In this document: in pieces, positions 1-6,889 of the stretch
Layout of the letters: the number at the start of each line of letters is the position of its first letter
Numbering within the stretch: the first letter of the stretch is position 1
Assembly (NCBI GenBank): GCA_947458775.1
Contig: CANGZX010000020.1
Location: 1 to 8,493, forward strand
Source of the DNA: Sphingobacteriaceae bacterium
GTDB lineage: Bacteria; Bacteroidota; Bacteroidia; Sphingobacteriales; Sphingobacteriaceae
DNA: 8,493 bases
Direction of reading: 5' to 3'
Notes under the pieces: model-generated
Databases searched by the model: none
What the model was told of the DNA's origin: nothing
Seen by the model: the letters and a program-made list of their open reading frames with translations, nothing else
Translations under genes and position numbers: made by a program

Positions 1-791
1 TAGGTTTTGGTTTTCGTTGCGGTTTCTTGGGTATGTTGCACATGGAAATTATCCAAGAACGTTTAGAACGTGAGTTCAACATGACGGTAATTACCACGGT
101 ACCCAACGTATCTTACAAAGCATATACCACCAAAGGCGACGAACTACAGGTACACAATCCTTCCGATTTACCCGACCCAAGCAAATTGGAATATGTGGAA
201 GAGCCATTTATTAAAGCCAATATTATTACCAAAGCCGAATTTGTGGGTCCAGTGATGTCACTTTGTATTCAAAAACGAGGCATTATCGTCAATCAATCGT
301 ACTTAACCTCCGACAGGGTTGAGTTGGTATTTGAAATGCCCATGGGCGAAATTGTATTCGATTTTTACGATCGCTTAAAAACCATTTCGAAGGGCTACGC
401 TTCTTTCGATTACCACCAAACTGGTTACCGAAAATCGGATTTGGTGCGCTTAGACATGTTATTGAATGAGGAGCCGGTTGATGCACTTTCATCACTAATT
501 CACCGTAGCAATGCCTACGAGTTTGGAAAAAAGATTTGCGAAAAACTAAAAGAATTGATTCCTCGTCAACAATTTGAAATTAAAATTCAAGCCTCTATTG
601 GTGCAAAAGTTATTGCCCGTGAAACAATAAGCGCTTTACGTAAAGATGTAACCGCTAAATGTTATGGTGGCGATATTTCTAGAAAGCGTAAATTATTAGA
701 AAAACAGAAAAAAGGAAAAAAACGCATGCGCCAAGTTGGTAATGTAGAAATTCCGCAATCGGCCTTTATGGCGGTATTAAAACTCGATTAA
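1..791 (+). CDS. lepA: Elongation factor 4 (LepA/EF4), C-terminal part, truncated by the left window edge
   Basis: LepA is a translational GTPase that acts on the ribosome and is linked to back-translocation, initiation and 30S assembly. The reading frame is already open at the window edge: codons from base 3 read [10 protein letters not shown] before [15 protein letters not shown], the well-known domain III segment of LepA, so the gene enters from the left. About 262 residues are visible of a family length near 600. The GTPase domain and domain II are missing. Visible residues 110-137 ([17 protein letters not shown] onwards) are the EF-G domain V-like part. Residues from about 155 ([14 protein letters not shown]) form the LepA-specific C-terminal domain. 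Its basic tail at 221-244 ([20 protein letters not shown]) and ending [10 protein letters not shown] are typical of the family. The TTG at 27 and ATG at 33 are internal codons, not starts. The stop is 2 bases before folD, which suggests co-transcription. Confidence 0.97.
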   Translation, partial: GFGFRCGFLGMLHMEIIQERLEREFNMTVITTVPNVSYKAYTTKGDELQVHNPSDLPDPSKLEYVEEPFIKANIITKAEFVGPVMSLCIQKRGIIVNQSYLTSDRVELVFEMPMGEIVFDFYDRLKTISKGYASFDYHQTGYRKSDLVRLDMLLNEEPVDALSSLIHRSNAYEFGKKICEKLKELIPRQQFEIKIQASIGAKVIARETISALRKDVTAKCYGGDISRKRKLLEKQKKGKKRMRQVGNVEIPQSAFMAVLKLD

Positions 792-793
792 GT

Positions 794-1678
794 ATGATGC
801 AATTACTCGACGGAAAAAAGGTATCAGAAAAGCTTAAGCTAGCATTAGCTGCCGAAGCAGCCCTAGTTAGTCAACAAATTGGCCGAAAACCACATTTGGT
901 AGCCATTTTAGTTGGCAACGATGGTGGCAGTGAAACTTACGTGGCTAGCAAAATGAAAAATTGCGAAGCCGTTGGCTTCCGATCTACGCTCATCCGTTTT
1001 AACGAAACGGTTACCGAAGCGGAGTTACTCTCTCAAATTGAAAAATTAAATAGCGATAGTGAAGTAGACGGCTTAATTGTACAATTACCTCTACCAAAAC
1101 ACATTGATGCCGAAAAAGTGACCGATGCCATTAATTACCGCAAAGATGTGGATGGCTTCCATCCTATTAATTTAGGTCGGATGCAACGCAATTTGCCTTG
1201 CTTTATTCCGGCAACACCTTATGGTATTACCCTGCTTTTAGAAGAATATGCCATTGAAACTGCGGGTAAACATTGTGTGGTTGTAGGCCGTAGCCAAATT
1301 GTGGGTTTACCCATGAGTATTTTAATGGCACGTAATGGCCAGCCCGGCAATTGCACCGTTACGCTGTGCCACAGTAAAACCGCCAACATTGCCGAATACA
1401 CACAAAAAGCCGATATTTTGGTAGTTGCCATTGGTAAAAAGAACTTTATTACCGCCGATATGGTAAAAACTGGAGCGGTAGTAATTGATGTAGGCATGAA
1501 CCGTGAAGTATCTGAAACTACCAAATCGGGCTATAAATTATATGGCGATGTAGATTTTGAGCAGGTTGCTCCAAAATGTTCGTGGATAACTCCAGTACCG
1601 GGTGGTGTGGGTCTATTAACCATCATCGGCTTGCTAAAAAATACCTTAGCGGCAGCCAATAAAACTATTTACGCATAA
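794..1678 (+). CDS. folD: FolD, bifunctional methylenetetrahydrofolate dehydrogenase / methenyltetrahydrofolate cyclohydrolase
   Basis: FolD oxidises 5,10-methylene-THF with NADP+ and hydrolyses the methenyl product to 10-formyl-THF, supplying one-carbon units for purine and formyl-Met-tRNA synthesis in the cytosol. At 294 aa it has the usual family length. Seen in the sequence: the YxxxK active-site motif at Tyr49-Lys53 (TYVASK); VQLPLP at 96-101; KDVDGFHP at 117-124 with Asp120; the nucleotide-binding loop GRSQIVGLP at 165-173; and the C-terminal ITPVPGGVG at 265-273. After that motif the protein reads LLT, where many FolDs read PMT. Two adjacent ATGs (794 and 797) are possible starts. The second gives MQLLDGKKV, the more common N-terminus, so the true start may be one codon later. 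It lies 2 bases after lepA and 2 bases before queE. No Shine-Dalgarno sequence is evident. Confidence 0.97.
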   Translation: MMQLLDGKKVSEKLKLALAAEAALVSQQIGRKPHLVAILVGNDGGSETYVASKMKNCEAVGFRSTLIRFNETVTEAELLSQIEKLNSDSEVDGLIVQLPLPKHIDAEKVTDAINYRKDVDGFHPINLGRMQRNLPCFIPATPYGITLLLEEYAIETAGKHCVVVGRSQIVGLPMSILMARNGQPGNCTVTLCHSKTANIAEYTQKADILVVAIGKKNFITADMVKTGAVVIDVGMNREVSETTKSGYKLYGDVDFEQVAPKCSWITPVPGGVGLLTIIGLLKNTLAAANKTIYA

Positions 1679-1680
1679 TT

Positions 1681-2304
1681 ATGGCTCAACAGGTTCCCGA
1701 AGATGGCACGCTCTTGCCCTTAATGGAAGAATTTTATACCATTCAAGGAGAGGGTTTTCATACCGGTAAAGCTGCTTATTTTATTCGTTTAGGGGGTTGC
1801 GATGTAGGTTGCCATTGGTGCGATGTGAAAGAAAGCTGGAATGCCGAATTGCACCCATTAACCTCGGCCGATCAAATTGTAAAAAATGCCGAACGTTTTC
1901 CAAGCAAGACAGTTGTAATTACCGGTGGGGAGCCTCTTTTGTATAATTTAGACTACCTAACTACCGAATTGCAAAAACGAGGCATTAAAACCTTTATAGA
2001 AACTTCAGGGGCCTATCCCCTTTCTGGGCATTGGGATTGGATTTGTCTATCGCCAAAGAAATTTAAAGGTCCACGTCCTGATATTTTGCCTGTAGCTGGC
2101 GAATTAAAGGTGATTGTATTTAATAAGTCGGATTTTGTTTGGGCAGAAGAACATGCAAAGCACGTTTCTCCCAACACAAAGTTGTACCTTCAACCCGAAT
2201 GGTCGAAAGCGGCAGAAATTACGCCTTTAATTATTGACTATGTAAAAGAAAATCCCCGCTGGGAAATCTCTTTACAAACGCATAAATATTTAAACATCCC
2301 TTAA
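1681..2304 (+). CDS. queE: 7-carboxy-7-deazaguanine synthase QueE (radical SAM)
   Basis: QueE converts 6-carboxy-5,6,7,8-tetrahydropterin to 7-carboxy-7-deazaguanine, a radical-SAM ring contraction in the preQ0/queuosine pathway, which ends in tRNA wobble-base modification. Seen in the 207-aa product: EFYTIQGEG at 17-25, the substrate-side motif; the 4Fe-4S cluster motif C-x3-C-x2-C at Cys40, Cys44 and Cys47; TGGEP at 81-85, which contacts SAM; IETSG at 106-110; and the C-terminal QTHKYLNIP. The CxxxCxxC spacing and short length fit standard QueE, not the variants with an inserted loop. The start ATG is 2 bases after the folD stop. The other preQ0 genes (folE/queD/queC) are not in the window, so the remaining steps must be encoded elsewhere. 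The neighbourhood itself says little about queuosine, and the call rests on the motifs. Confidence 0.95.
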   Translation: MAQQVPEDGTLLPLMEEFYTIQGEGFHTGKAAYFIRLGGCDVGCHWCDVKESWNAELHPLTSADQIVKNAERFPSKTVVITGGEPLLYNLDYLTTELQKRGIKTFIETSGAYPLSGHWDWICLSPKKFKGPRPDILPVAGELKVIVFNKSDFVWAEEHAKHVSPNTKLYLQPEWSKAAEITPLIIDYVKENPRWEISLQTHKYLNIP

Positions 2305-2313
2305 AAAAACACT

Positions 2314-2742
2314 ATGGAACAAAACTTCAAAAATCACGCACGCATGGTACCAGGATACCATTATGTTTTAGGAACTCTTTTACTAGCTGGCCTCGGCGGC
2401 TCTCTAGTAAACCTATATCGCTCTGGTTATACTGAAGCGCATTATTCTGCTGCATTAATTTGCTTATTATTTCTAATTGCTGTATTTCTTACCGCTTTTA
2501 CCCGATCATTCTCATTAAAAGCACAAGACAGAGCTATACGTGCCGAAGAAAATTTTAGACATTATGTGTTAACTGGAAAAGCCTTACCTAGTGCATTAAC
2601 TATACGTCAGATTGTTGGTTTGCGTTTTGCTTCGGATGCAGAATTTCCGAAACTAGCTGAAAAAGCAGCTAAAGAAGGCTTATCTGAAAAAGCTATTAAA
2701 ATGGAAATTAAAAACTGCAAAGCAGATACCTACAGAGTATAA
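2314..2742 (+). CDS. Small two-helix membrane protein of unknown function, DUF6526-like
   Basis: The 142-aa product has no known function. It has a short polar N-terminus (MEQNFKNHARMVPGYHY), two hydrophobic stretches that should span the inner membrane (about residues 16-36 and 43-63), and then a charged cytosolic-looking region. The segment SFSLKAQDRAIRAEENFRHY (65-84), followed by LTIRQIVGLRFASDAEFPKL (95-114), matches my recollection of the DUF6526 family, seen in Bacteroidota and some other phyla. That family link is from memory and unverified. The C-terminal third is Lys/Glu-rich and probably helical, with a single Cys at 134. There is no cleavable signal peptide. The start lies 9 bases after queE behind an A-rich spacer, and the gene is the last of the plus-strand cluster, just before a terminator. 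A role beside QueE cannot be claimed from position alone. Confidence 0.85.
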   Translation: MEQNFKNHARMVPGYHYVLGTLLLAGLGGSLVNLYRSGYTEAHYSAALICLLFLIAVFLTAFTRSFSLKAQDRAIRAEENFRHYVLTGKALPSALTIRQIVGLRFASDAEFPKLAEKAAKEGLSEKAIKMEIKNCKADTYRV

Positions 2743-2760
2743 TTTCCAATTTTATAAAAC

Positions 2761-2796
2761 AAAAAGCCCCGTTAGTTTCACTAACGGGGCTTTTTT
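2761..2796. terminator. Bidirectional intrinsic terminator between convergent transcription units
   Basis: A perfect 10-bp GC-rich stem (2766-2775 pairs with 2781-2790, sequence GCCCCGTTAG) encloses a 5-base loop, TTTCA. It is followed by six T on the plus strand and preceded by five A (2761-2765). The A and T tracts can pair and extend the stem. Read on the minus strand the hairpin is followed by TTTTTGTTTTAT, so it can also stop transcripts arriving from kdsA. It lies 19 bases after the DUF6526-like gene and 13 bases after the kdsA stop codon, where a shared terminator would be expected. Confidence 0.92.
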
Positions 2797-2809
2797 ATGA
2801 AATATAGTT

Positions 2810-3625
2810 TTACAAAATAGCTTCGCGAATACGAACCAATTTGGTTAATAAGGCTTCTAAATTATCTAAATGAAGCATGTTGGCTCCATCGGATTTGGCT
2901 TGTGAAGGCTCCGGGTGCGTTTCTATGAACAAGCCATCTGCTCCAACTGCAATAGCAGCCTTGGCAATGGTTTCAATTAAAGCAGGTTTGCCGCCTGTAA
3001 CACCTGAACCCTGATTGGGTTGTTGCAACGAGTGGGTGCAATCCATAATAACCGGTACGCCAAATTCACGCATTTCCGGAATGCCTCTAAAATCAACAAT
3101 TAAATCTTGGTAGCCGAAGGTGTTTCCTCTATCTGTTAATAGCACATTCGGGTTCCCCGAATCTTTTACTTTATCTACAGCAAATTTCATAGAACCTGCC
3201 GATAAAAATTGACCTTTTTTAATATTAATTACCTTTCCGGTTTTGGCAGCGGCTATCAATAAATCGGTTTGACGGCATAAAAATGCTGGAATTTGCAATA
3301 CATCTACATAAGCGGCAGCCATGGTAGCTTCGCTACTTTCGTGTATATCGGTAACAGTAGGTACGCCAAATTCTTTACTCACTTTAGCCAATATTTTCAA
3401 GGCTTTTTCATCGCCAATACCCGTAAAAGAATCTACTCTAGAACGATTGGCTTTACGGTACGAACCTTTAAAAATATAGGGTATGTGTAATTTATCGGTT
3501 ATGGTAATTATACGCTCTGCAATACGTAGAGCCATATCTTCGCTTTCAATAGCACATGGTCCGGCCATTAAAAAAAAGTTATTACTGTCGGTAAATTTGA
3601 TTTGGGGAATGTTCTGAATAGTCAT
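2810..3625 (-). CDS. kdsA: 3-deoxy-8-phosphooctulonate (Kdo-8-phosphate) synthase
   Basis: KdsA condenses arabinose-5-phosphate with phosphoenolpyruvate to give Kdo-8-phosphate, the committed precursor of the Kdo sugar linking lipid A to the lipopolysaccharide core. It is cytosolic. The 271-aa product has normal length for the DAHP-synthase-like TIM-barrel family. Visible motifs are AGPCAIES (21-28), KGSYRKANRS (53-62), TDIHE (92-96), QIPAFLCRQTDL (111-122), DCTHS (195-199) and ETHPEP (235-240). Cys24, His198, Glu235 and Asp246 line up with the metal ligands of the Aquifex-type enzyme. The metal-independent E. coli enzyme has Asn in place of the Cys. This points to the metal-dependent class. 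The start ATG directly abuts the recQ stop (TAA then ATG). An AGGA lies about six bases upstream within recQ, and could help re-initiation. It is co-directional with recQ and ends at the shared terminator. kdsD, the previous pathway step, lies across recQ. Confidence 0.97.
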   Translation of the reverse strand: MTIQNIPQIKFTDSNNFFLMAGPCAIESEDMALRIAERIITITDKLHIPYIFKGSYRKANRSRVDSFTGIGDEKALKILAKVSKEFGVPTVTDIHESSEATMAAAYVDVLQIPAFLCRQTDLLIAAAKTGKVINIKKGQFLSAGSMKFAVDKVKDSGNPNVLLTDRGNTFGYQDLIVDFRGIPEMREFGVPVIMDCTHSLQQPNQGSGVTGGKPALIETIAKAAIAVGADGLFIETHPEPSQAKSDGANMLHLDNLEALLTKLVRIREAIL

Positions 3626-5815
3626 TTAATTTCCTAGTTCTGATAAAAATTTAATGCGCATTAACTGAATTTCTTCACGGGTATAATCCTCTTCACCCAA
3701 TTCGTTTAAGGCATTGTCAATGGTGTCGGTTTCTGCTTGGCGAAAATAATCATAAACTTCGTCTTGTCTATCTTCATCAATCATTTCATCAATATAATAG
3801 TTTAAATTCAGCTTGGTACCCGAATTCACTATCATATCAATTTCGTTCAATATATCTGCATAACTTAAACCTTTGGCCGAAGCAATGTCTTCTAAGGCCA
3901 ATTGTCTATCAATATTTTGGATAATAGATACTTTTAAAGCCGATTTATTGGCCGCACTCTTAATCACTAAATCAATCGGACGATCGATATCATTTTCTTC
4001 TACGTAGCTCTTAATAAGTGATACGAAAGGAGAACCAAATTTTGAGGCTTTACCATTTCCAACACCCGATATTTGCTTCAACTCCTCTAAATTGATAGGG
4101 TAATGTGTACACATTTCCTCCAAAGAAGGATCTTGAAAGATGACGAAAGGTGGCAAATTTTGCTGTTTAGATATTTTCTTACGTAAATCTCTAAGCAGTT
4201 GAAGTAATTCGGTATCTAACGCTGCGGTGCCTTGTGCGGCTTGTTCATCGCTATCTTCCTCGGTACTTTCCATGGGTTTGTTTAACACAAAACGAACCGA
4301 ATGTGGATTATCGATGAAGTTTTTACCCAATTTGGTAAACTTTAATAAGCCGTAATTATCTATATCCTTAAACAAGAAATTATTTAAAACTGCTTGCCGA
4401 ATAAGCGATTTCCAAAGCAACTCTCCATCCTCTTTACCTGAGCCGAAAAATTCGTGTTGGTTATGATTGTAAGATGATATTTGTTGATTGTCGATACCCA
4501 ACATCACGTTTAGGTAATATAAATCGTCAAATTTTTCACCTACCTCATTTATAAAGGTAAGTAGTTTGTGTAAGTGGATTTCGGCATCGAAATGCTGAAT
4601 GGGGTTACGACAATTATCACACATGCCGTTACAGCCCGTTTCATTAAAATTTTCGCCAAAATAATGCAGTATTTGCTTACGTCGGCACACAGCAGACTCA
4701 GAATAATCTATTACTTCTTTTAAAATTTGGGTGCCAATTTCTCTTTCAGAAACGGGCTTATCTTTCATAAACTTGGTCAGTTTATCAATATCTTTTTCTG
4801 AATAAAAAGCTACACATACGCCTTCACCACCATCTCTGCCAGCTCTACCTGTTTCTTGGTAGTAACCTTCCATACTTTTCGGAATATCGTGGTGTATTAC
4901 AAAACGTACATCGGGTTTATCAATACCCATACCAAAGGCAATGGTAGCCACAATCACATCCACATCTTCCATTAAAAAAGCATCCTGTGTATCGGCACGA
5001 GTTTTGGGCTCTAAGCCGGCATGATAAGGCAAAGCTTTAATACCATTTAATTTGAGAGCTTCGGCTATTTCCTCTACTTTTTTACGGCTTAAACAATATA
5101 CAATACCCGATTTTCCGGGCTGGGTTTTAATATAGCGAATCATCTCTTTCACTACATCTCTCTTTGGACGTACTTCGTAGTATAAATTAGGCCTATTAAA
5201 CGATGACTTGTACAAAACCGCATCAGTCATTTGTAGGTTCTTCTGAATATCTTGTTGCACTTTAGGCGTAGCAGTAGCCGTTAAGGCAATAATGGGGATA
5301 TTTTCGCCCAAGGCATTAATTACTTGACGTATTTTACGGTATTCGGGTCTAAAATCGTGGCCCCATTCCGAAATACAATGTGCCTCATCAACCGCTACAA
5401 ATGAAACAGGAATTAGTTTCAAGAACTCCATATTCTCAGCTTTAGCCAAAGATTCGGGTGCTACATAAAGCAGTTTGGTATCTCCTTTTAAAATATCTTC
5501 TTTAACCTGTGTAATCTCAGTTTTATTGAGCGATGAATTTAGAAAATGGGCAATGTGGTTATTTCCTCCAAATGCTCTTAATTGGTCAACCTGATTCTTC
5601 ATTAAAGCAATTAGGGGCGAAATTACAATGGCCGTACCCTCACTCATTAGAGCGGGTAATTGGTAGCAAATAGACTTACCGCCACCAGTAGGCATGATCA
5701 CAAAGGTATCTTGCTTTTGCAAAATACTCGTAATAATTGCTTCCTGTTCGCCTTTAAAATTATCAAAGCCAAAGAAATGCTGTAAGTTGTCAAATAATGA
5801 CTTTTTTACCTCCAT
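3626..5815 (-). CDS. recQ: ATP-dependent DNA helicase RecQ with C-terminal extension
   Basis: RecQ is a 3'-5' superfamily 2 DNA helicase used in recombination, gap repair and fork processing. I start at the ATG ending at 5815 (MEVKKSLFDNL), giving 729 aa. A TTG four codons further out is possible but less likely. Numbering from the chosen start: motif 0 Gln24 (FKGEQEAI), Walker A TGGGKS 43-48, DEAH 143-146, TATATP 179-184, VIVATIAFGMGIDKPDVR 287-304, and motif VI QETGRAGRDG 320-329. The zinc-binding cysteines are at 377, 395, 399 and 402. A winged-helix RQC region follows at about 405-515, then an acidic linker (STEEDSDEQ), and an HRDC domain at about 535-610. A further 120 residues or so resemble the helix-turn-helix domain found at the C-terminus of some RecQs. 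E. coli RecQ, at 609 aa, lacks this part. All catalytic motifs are intact. recQ is the first gene of a recQ-kdsA unit and is divergent from kdsD. Confidence 0.97.
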   Translation of the reverse strand: MEVKKSLFDNLQHFFGFDNFKGEQEAIITSILQKQDTFVIMPTGGGKSICYQLPALMSEGTAIVISPLIALMKNQVDQLRAFGGNNHIAHFLNSSLNKTEITQVKEDILKGDTKLLYVAPESLAKAENMEFLKLIPVSFVAVDEAHCISEWGHDFRPEYRKIRQVINALGENIPIIALTATATPKVQQDIQKNLQMTDAVLYKSSFNRPNLYYEVRPKRDVVKEMIRYIKTQPGKSGIVYCLSRKKVEEIAEALKLNGIKALPYHAGLEPKTRADTQDAFLMEDVDVIVATIAFGMGIDKPDVRFVIHHDIPKSMEGYYQETGRAGRDGGEGVCVAFYSEKDIDKLTKFMKDKPVSEREIGTQILKEVIDYSESAVCRRKQILHYFGENFNETGCNGMCDNCRNPIQHFDAEIHLHKLLTFINEVGEKFDDLYYLNVMLGIDNQQISSYNHNQHEFFGSGKEDGELLWKSLIRQAVLNNFLFKDIDNYGLLKFTKLGKNFIDNPHSVRFVLNKPMESTEEDSDEQAAQGTAALDTELLQLLRDLRKKISKQQNLPPFVIFQDPSLEEMCTHYPINLEELKQISGVGNGKASKFGSPFVSLIKSYVEENDIDRPIDLVIKSAANKSALKVSIIQNIDRQLALEDIASAKGLSYADILNEIDMIVNSGTKLNLNYYIDEMIDEDRQDEVYDYFRQAETDTIDNALNELGEEDYTREEIQLMRIKFLSELGN

Positions 5816-5872
5816 TGGATGCCCCAAAAGGGAAATATTGAGATTTGTATGATATTAACTATGAAAATAACA

Positions 5873-5880
5873 TAAATTTG
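5873..5880 (+). promoter_or_regulatory. Putative Bacteroidota-type -7 promoter element for kdsD-manC
   Basis: TAAATTTG is a perfect match to the TAnnTTTG -7 consensus used by the Bacteroidota primary sigma factor. It would place transcription initiation around 5885-5890, about 25-30 bases before the kdsD start. The -33 side is weaker: the nearest TTTG (5844-5847) lies 25 bases upstream of the element, longer than the usual spacing of about 19-21. It is the only good promoter match in the 99-base gap between recQ and kdsD. I see no comparably good element on the minus strand for recQ. Confidence 0.5.
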
Positions 5881-5914
5881 TCGAATTATCAGCAATTCTC
5901 TAAAAATATTACAC

Positions 5915-6880
5915 TTGAAAGAAAGAGACGATATACTCAGCCTAGCAAAAAATGCCTTAAAGCTCGAAATTGAAGGTATTCAGCAAGTTTCCGATCGCCT
6001 AAACATCGACTTTGTAAAATCGGTAAATGCCATTTTAACCAGCAAAGGACGTGTTGTGATAACCGGTATAGGCAAAAGTGCCATTATAGCACAGAAAATT
6101 GTTGCTACGCTCAATTCAACGGGCACACCTGCTGTGTTTATGCATGCTGCAGATGCCATTCATGGCGATTTAGGCATGATTCAGCAAGACGATGTGGTTA
6201 TTTGTATCTCTAAAAGCGGCAATACTCCCGAAATTAAAGTACTTACCCCCCTATTAAAACAAGCTGGAAATACATTAATTGGCATAGTTGGCGATATTCA
6301 ATCTTTTTTAGCCAAGCATGCCGATTTAGTACTTGATACCACCACGGCTCAAGAGGCTTGTCCACATAATTTAGCACCCACTACCAGTACCACCGCCCAG
6401 TTAGCCATGGGCGATGCTTTGGCAGTATGTTTGTTGGAAAGCAGAGAGTTTACCAGTTCCGATTTTGCACGTTTTCACCCAGGTGGTGCATTGGGAAAGC
6501 GCTTGTACTTGAAAGTGGGCGATTTGGCTACCCAAAATGAAAAACCGCAAGTAACTTCAAACACACCTGTAAAGGAAGTATTGTTAGAAATTACTAAAAA
6601 CCGATTGGGAGCAGCAGCCGTTGTAGAAAATGAAAAATTAGTGGGTGTTATTACCGATGGTGATATTCGAAGAATGTTAGAAAAGGGGCAATTTTCCGAA
6701 GCCTTTACTGCTAAGGATATTATGGGAACAGACCCAAAAACAATAGATGCAAGTGCATTAGCCGTAGATGCGTTACAACAGATGAGAGCCCTTCATATTT
6801 CTCAAATTTTGGTAAGCGAAAATGGAACTTATGCCGGCATAGTGCATCTACACGATTTATTAAAAGAAGGAATTATCTAA
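5915..6880 (+). CDS. kdsD: Arabinose-5-phosphate isomerase (KdsD/KpsF/GutQ family)
   Basis: The enzyme interconverts ribulose-5-phosphate and arabinose-5-phosphate, the first step of Kdo synthesis, feeding KdsA. The 321-aa product has the family layout: an N-terminal SIS sugar-isomerase domain (about 42-190) and two CBS domains (about 203-258 and 266-321). Four residues match the catalytic set of E. coli KdsD at a constant offset of five: Lys54 (GIGKS), Glu106 (SKSGNTPE), Glu147 (EACP) and His188 (FHPGG). His83 in AIHGDLG is also present. The start is a TTG. The frame has a stop at 5873-5875, no ATG or GTG between it and the TTG, and no usable methionine until residue 76, inside the SIS domain, so TTG is the best start and gives the N-terminal length expected. 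A -7-like element lies just upstream. manC follows after 9 bases, probably in the same operon. recQ is divergent. Confidence 0.95.
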   Translation: MKERDDILSLAKNALKLEIEGIQQVSDRLNIDFVKSVNAILTSKGRVVITGIGKSAIIAQKIVATLNSTGTPAVFMHAADAIHGDLGMIQQDDVVICISKSGNTPEIKVLTPLLKQAGNTLIGIVGDIQSFLAKHADLVLDTTTAQEACPHNLAPTTSTTAQLAMGDALAVCLLESREFTSSDFARFHPGGALGKRLYLKVGDLATQNEKPQVTSNTPVKEVLLEITKNRLGAAAVVENEKLVGVITDGDIRRMLEKGQFSEAFTAKDIMGTDPKTIDASALAVDALQQMRALHISQILVSENGTYAGIVHLHDLLKEGII

Positions 6881-6889
6881 TTCTCAAAC

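Noticed and set aside
289..495. Antisense open frame of 68 codons within lepA
   Set aside because: It lies fully inside conserved lepA coding sequence and has low-quality composition, consistent with a chance frame.
27..791. A separate gene starting at the TTG at 27
   Set aside because: The same frame continues to the window edge with conserved LepA sequence ([10 protein letters not shown]), so this is the interior of lepA.
1219..1524. Antisense open frame of 101 codons within folD
   Set aside because: The opposite strand is a clear folD with all motifs. The antisense product has no recognisable domain or start signal.
3293..3490. Plus-strand open frame of 65 codons within kdsA
   Set aside because: It lies opposite a conserved stretch of kdsA that includes the KANRS motif, with no promoter or family match.
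3626..5827. Longer recQ beginning at a TTG at 5827
   Set aside because: The ATG four codons in gives MEVKKSLFDNL, the usual N-terminus for this group, and the extra residues (GHP) add nothing recognisable.
5816..5914. Riboswitch or small RNA in the recQ-kdsD gap
   Set aside because: The gap is only 99 bases, AT-rich, and shows no stable hairpin or conserved RNA motif. A promoter explains it.
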